Positions 60,544 to 64,000 of a stretch of DNA of 64,000 nt are shown one piece after another. The notes under the pieces are model-generated. The model made no database searches and was not told the origin of the DNA. It saw nothing but the letters and a program-made list of their open reading frames with translations. Source of the DNA: Bdellovibrio sp. GTDB lineage: Bacteria > Bdellovibrionota > Bacteriovoracia > Bacteriovoracales > Bacteriovoracaceae. The stretch is taken from the NCBI GenBank assembly GCA_016187935.1, contig JACPIU010000023.1, positions 56,686 to 120,685 of the forward strand, in the 5' to 3' direction. Within the stretch, counting starts at the first letter, position 1; each line of letters opens with the position of its first letter. The position numbers and the translations under genes were made by a program.

Positions 60544-62499
60544 TTATACCGCTTTTTTTGTAGTCTTCTTCTTTTTATTGACAACCCCAGGATCACCCAC
60601 CGGAGCCGCTTCAGTATCCAATAATAGACTCTTGCGCTGATTAACATCTTTACCAAAACAGACATCCAATACCTGCCGAGCTTTGGCCGCATCTATGGCC
60701 GCGATTTTAGTATAGGATTTCCGCCCCATAACATGTTTCCAGGCTTCGGGAGACATTTCACCCAGACCTTTATTGCGAAAAATTTCTTTTATTTTTGCAC
60801 CACCATTTTTAAATTCCTCCAATTCTTTAACTGATTCAAAAAAGCGCGTGCCTTTATCTAAAAGCACTTCAAACAGTGGGGCCTTGGCCATCTGAATAGC
60901 TCCCATTTCAAAAAGCTCCGGCCAGAAAGTATAAAAGAAATTGGTCAATAGAGTGTTGATATGTCCACCATCCACATCTGAGTCGGCAAGAAAAACAATA
61001 TTGGCAAAACGTAATTCTTCGCGCACGACGGGCTGACCAATAGTGAGACCGATTGATGCCATGATATCGGCGAATTCTTGGTTTGCCAGAACATCGGCAA
61101 TCGAGGCCTGGGATACGTTCATCGGTTTGCCTTTTAAGGCAATTCCTCCATGATAAAGTTTATCTCTGCCTGAACGCAAACCGCCAATCGCCGAATCCCC
61201 TTCACAAATGAAAAGAGAACATTTTGTACGATCCCGTCGTTCATTGGCATCCAAGAGCTTTTCAACCCTTTGCTTCTTTTGTTTTTTGCCCATCTTGCTG
61301 GCATCTTTTAATTCCTGAAAACGATGACGGAAGCTCGCACGTTCCATGACGGTATCCAAAAATTCCTTTTGCTTGCGTATGAAACGATCCATGTTTTCCG
61401 TCATGAAAGTTTCAAGCGCCTTCTCGATATTGATATCTCGTACCAATTTTCGCTTGGTCTGAGATTCAAAACGTGGATTGGGCATTGTAATGCCCAGAAT
61501 AAAAGTCATGCCGGTTAAGACGTCATTATCCACCAAACTCAGTTTTTCTTTTTTAACATTTCGCTCAAGTTTGTCCTTAATAGTATTAACAAAAATCCGT
61601 TTTATACGATGTTCACGCTCTTCACTCGTTTTATCAAAACGCATGGCGAGAGTAATATCGATTTTCCCTTGGGCCTTGCGTCCCTTAGGGGTCACTGTTT
61701 CAAAAACGGTGGATTCTTCTCCGAAAAGAACCGCAGAGACAGGATCAATCTTTTGGGCCAGCTCAAATAATCCTTTCTTGAAAAGATATTTTTCTCCATT
61801 AAAGGTAAATAGAAGACCTGGATTATTATAGGCGAGATCAATAATCCGCTTACGCAACAAATCCTGATCTATCACATTATCTTTATACACTTCCTTGGAG
61901 AGCACGAATTCAATCCGCACACCTGAATGGCCCTTAAACGGCTTCGGTTTGGTCTTACTAATTTTGAGCGCACCATCGGTAAAAGTGTACGTCTGTTCTT
62001 TGCCCTTGTTGTAATGCCTAACACGCGCAATGAAGACGTCTGAGGTTAAACAAGTGGCGGCTGCACCTAGACCGTTCTGCCCCAAAGTGCGATGGAGAAA
62101 TCCCTTTTCATCGACTTCATCATCTTTGAATTTTGAGCCTGTTCGAAATTCCGAATAAACCTGCTCAATCTTATCAAGAGGGAATCCAATTCCATTATCC
62201 TCAACTGTGACACGCATTCTATCGGGGTCCAAAGTCGTATGAATTTCTGTTACATGACCGCGATAATATTCATCAATGCAATTATCTAGAATTTCTTCGA
62301 TGGCCTTAGATTTTGCTTGATGAAATTTCACCGTTCGGAATTGAATGCCTGTATCTGTGTAGATATAGGTTTCTAAATCTTCAACGTCATTACTTCCAAA
62401 AATCAACGTAATGCGATTTCGACAATGCCATCGTTGATCCTTGCTTTCAATAACGGCATCCACGGCTTTACCGCGTCGCCTTACTTGTTCAATTTCCAT
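60544..62499 (-). CDS. Type IIA topoisomerase B subunit, T4/eukaryote-like
   Basis: 651 aa from the ATG at 62499 (AGGA 8 bases upstream; the ATG at 62508 is too close to it). GHKL ATPase: IEEILDNCIDEYYRG, VEDNGIGFP, LGQNGLGAAATCLTSD (bacterial GyrB/ParE have GLHGVG), transducer with a lysine-rich region, then TOPRIM with EGDSAIGGLRSGRDK, DSDVDGGHI. The G-x-NG-x-GA loop is closer to T4 gp39 and eukaryotic topoisomerase II. C-terminal Lys-rich tail. Relaxes or decatenates DNA with the A subunit. Confidence 0.88.
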   Translation of the reverse strand: MEIEQVRRRGKAVDAVIESKDQRWHCRNRITLIFGSNDVEDLETYIYTDTGIQFRTVKFHQAKSKAIEEILDNCIDEYYRGHVTEIHTTLDPDRMRVTVEDNGIGFPLDKIEQVYSEFRTGSKFKDDEVDEKGFLHRTLGQNGLGAAATCLTSDVFIARVRHYNKGKEQTYTFTDGALKISKTKPKPFKGHSGVRIEFVLSKEVYKDNVIDQDLLRKRIIDLAYNNPGLLFTFNGEKYLFKKGLFELAQKIDPVSAVLFGEESTVFETVTPKGRKAQGKIDITLAMRFDKTSEEREHRIKRIFVNTIKDKLERNVKKEKLSLVDNDVLTGMTFILGITMPNPRFESQTKRKLVRDINIEKALETFMTENMDRFIRKQKEFLDTVMERASFRHRFQELKDASKMGKKQKKQRVEKLLDANERRDRTKCSLFICEGDSAIGGLRSGRDKLYHGGIALKGKPMNVSQASIADVLANQEFADIMASIGLTIGQPVVREELRFANIVFLADSDVDGGHINTLLTNFFYTFWPELFEMGAIQMAKAPLFEVLLDKGTRFFESVKELEEFKNGGAKIKEIFRNKGLGEMSPEAWKHVMGRKSYTKIAAIDAAKARQVLDVCFGKDVNQRKSLLLDTEAAPVGDPGVVNKKKKTTKKAV

Positions 62500-62593
62500 A
62501 AGTTGCATCCTGACGAAAAACTTTAGTTGTGATAGCCTAATTCGTTCATTTAAAATTAAGGTTAAAAGGCCTGTAAATTACTGGAAAGGCACC

Positions 62594-63223
62594 GTGCATA
62601 AATTTTCGCATTTTTTTTCGCTTTTTATATCATTATCTTTTTTACTATTTCATTTGGATAGTCAAGCTGAATCGGCCTTTCAGCAGTTACCCTTCTCTGA
62701 GAAAATAAAAGAAAAAATAAAAAAACACCTCATTCACGTCGAAAGTAAAGTCGAAACATTTGATGGCGATGGGCAATCTATTAAGGGCGAAGGTCAAAGA
62801 CTCAAATTCCAGATTGCTGGACTACATAAAAAATCCTGTCCGCGTGCCCTAGCTATTTTGTCGCGTTATGAAAATTTTAAAAACCACATCGATTTTGTCA
62901 AAGATTCTCGTTACAATGAAGTGACTCAAGAGATCTTCCTTCTACTGAGTTCTACTTTACTACCTTTCGATATGTCGCTTTCTTTTAAAATTCCACGAAT
63001 TACCGGCCCTGGAAACTATACTTTTTCATTTGAGCAAGGATTTTTAAAGGGTTTAATCGGCACAATCCATGTCGCAGCTGAAGGAGAATTTTGTCTTTTT
63101 TATACTGAATCTGCATGGGCAGGACCCCATAGCAAGATTCCTTCACCCATTTTTGAAATTTTTTCTTCAACTCTTTCTCGACTGTCCATGGAAAAGCTAT
63201 TTAAGATATCGGGAAGTTATTAA
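62594..63223 (+). CDS. Predicted periplasmic SRPBCC-like protein
   Basis: 209 aa. GTG start at 62594 with AAAGG 4 bases upstream; earlier frames run antisense through the topoisomerase gene. Signal peptide about 1-25 (cleavage near SQA-E). The rest (IHVESKVETFDGDG..., ALAILSRYENFKNHIDFVKDSRY, FKIPRITGPGNYTFSF) has the order of helix-grip/START-type lipid-binding folds, but the match is by pattern only. Divergent from the topoisomerase pair; followed 16 bases later by the GNAT gene. Confidence 0.6.
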   Translation: MHKFSHFFSLFISLSFLLFHLDSQAESAFQQLPFSEKIKEKIKKHLIHVESKVETFDGDGQSIKGEGQRLKFQIAGLHKKSCPRALAILSRYENFKNHIDFVKDSRYNEVTQEIFLLLSSTLLPFDMSLSFKIPRITGPGNYTFSFEQGFLKGLIGTIHVAAEGEFCLFYTESAWAGPHSKIPSPIFEIFSSTLSRLSMEKLFKISGSY

Positions 63224-63239
63224 TTCTCAAGAGGCTGCA

Positions 63240-63683
63240 ATGAGAGTGCTTCGAATCCATCCAAAAGACACAATATCCATTCGACAGCAGATGTTGCGTC
63301 CAGGAAGGCCAATCGAAAGTTGTATTTATACCGGGGATGATGATGAGCAAACATTCCACCTTGGGGCCTTTGTTGATACAAAACTTGTGAGTGTGGCCTC
63401 TTTTTATTTTGAGAAACATCCGCAGCTATCACCTCCTTATCAATATCGCTTGCGCGGGATGGCCACCCTCTCTGAATATCAACGCAGAGGCTTAAGTTCA
63501 GAACTATTAAAAATGGCCTTCCCTATCATTAAGCAAAATCTAGCTTCACTCTTGTGGTGCAATGCACGTCTCACGGCTGTGGGATTCTATGAAAAAGTGG
63601 GATTTGAGAAAGTGTCTGAACCATTCACCATCCCCGACATTGGTGAACATATCTTGATGACTAAAAAAATTGAGATTGAATAA
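63240..63683 (+). CDS. GNAT-family N-acetyltransferase
   Basis: 147 aa from the ATG at 63240 (GAGG upstream); a longer frame overlaps the previous gene and is not credible. Acetyl-CoA site pattern YRLRGMATLSEYQRRGLSSELL (about 73-94, Q/RxxGxG/A variant) and a C-terminal ARLTAVGFYEKVGFEKVSEPF segment. Small-molecule or protein substrate unknown. Confidence 0.88.
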   Translation: MRVLRIHPKDTISIRQQMLRPGRPIESCIYTGDDDEQTFHLGAFVDTKLVSVASFYFEKHPQLSPPYQYRLRGMATLSEYQRRGLSSELLKMAFPIIKQNLASLLWCNARLTAVGFYEKVGFEKVSEPFTIPDIGEHILMTKKIEIE

Positions 63684-63688
63684 AGAAA

Positions 63689-64000
63689 TTAATTGGATGC
63701 CGCCCCTAATTCCACTAGACACATGGATTTATTATGTCTTCTATGCTGGAGAACATACTGCTTTTTTGTGCAATCGGCGAACTTAGAAAAAAATTTTAAG
63801 GGAGCGCAGGGCAACACTCTCGACGCTTTAGTGTCCAACCCTGTTTTGCGCTCGGACTTACAACGCTGATAAGATGCTTCGTCCACACAAGCAAAATGAC
63901 GGGATTGACAATCATAAATCAAAAATTCTCCCTCTGAATACTTACGAGAAATCCGGGTTGATTGGCGGTAAGGTTCCGCTTCTCCAACTTGCGTGGCACG
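63689..64000 (-). CDS. 3' end of a Cys-rich gene cut by the window edge
   Basis: The minus frame stays open from the stop at 63689 to base 64000 with no credible start, so this is the C-terminal ~103 residues of a longer protein. It reads FLIYDCQSRHFACVDEASYQRCKSER and later LPCAPLKFF...FADCTKKQYVLQH. At least six cysteines suggest an exported, disulfide-rich protein. Not recognised. Converges on the GNAT gene. Confidence 0.6.
   Translation of the reverse strand, partial: RATQVGEAEPYRQSTRISRKYSEGEFLIYDCQSRHFACVDEASYQRCKSERKTGLDTKASRVLPCAPLKFFSKFADCTKKQYVLQHRRHNKSMCLVELGAASN

Overview
The window looks like chromosome of a Gram-negative, deltaproteobacterial-type organism, most likely Bdellovibrionota/Bacteriovoracia. 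This is inferred from gene content: a complete type II secretion operon ending in a deltaproteobacterial-style gspN, a MerR gene beside an IHF/HU gene, many secreted pentapeptide, FG-GAP and protease proteins, and a type III glutamine synthetase. No 16S rRNA or other marker is present to confirm it. Coding density is very high, with many TAATG/ATGA stop-start overlaps and frequent GTG/TTG starts. I saw no tRNA or rRNA gene, insertion sequence or CRISPR array.

Layout. Bases 198-5917 hold a duplicated pentapeptide-repeat protein and a TolC-MacA-MacB tripartite efflux operon (+). Bases 5928-10517 hold a large membrane protein with two W/P/G-rich repeat tracts and a secreted parallel beta-helix protein (-). 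Bases 10649-18442 hold a compact 11-gene minus-strand operon for a bacterial microcompartment (BMC). It encodes one BMC-H, three BMC-P, a PduT-like BMC-T with an Fe-S-type Cys, a stacking-type BMC-T, a PduP-like CoA-acylating aldehyde dehydrogenase, a PduS-like Fe-S flavoprotein, a deoxyribose-phosphate aldolase (DeoC), a class II aldolase and triose-phosphate isomerase. A divergent 68-aa BldC-like helix-turn-helix protein (18723-18929) faces it. The 280-bp gap between them holds two blocks of 10-bp direct repeats exactly 100 bp apart. Bases 18935-42156 are mixed housekeeping and envelope genes: YceI, FAD oxidoreductase, SerC, matrixin, aminopeptidase P, MurD, a METTL25/RRNAD1-like methyltransferase, GSIII, PPTase, M61 peptidase, LysR regulator, V8-type protease, FG-GAP lipoprotein and acyl-CoA dehydrogenase. 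Bases 42378-56941 hold twelve type II secretion genes in order (gspC to gspN). Bases 56976-64000 hold a prenyl synthase, MerR, IHF/HU, a divergent T4/eukaryote-like type IIA topoisomerase pair, an SRPBCC-like protein, a GNAT, and the 3' end of a gene cut by the window edge.

Most interesting point. The BMC seems built around aldolases. DeoC would split 2-deoxyribose-5-phosphate to acetaldehyde plus glyceraldehyde-3-phosphate. The class II aldolase could yield a short aldehyde plus DHAP, and TPI equilibrates the two trioses. All three putative cargo enzymes (dehydrogenase, DeoC, class II aldolase) carry terminal amphipathic helices of the encapsulation-peptide kind. No alcohol dehydrogenase or phosphotransacylase is in the operon, so NAD+ may be regenerated by electrons leaving through the PduT-like shell protein to PduS. 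In a possible predator, prey DNA would be an obvious deoxyribose source (inference). The regulator plus phased repeats suggests BldC-style cooperative control.
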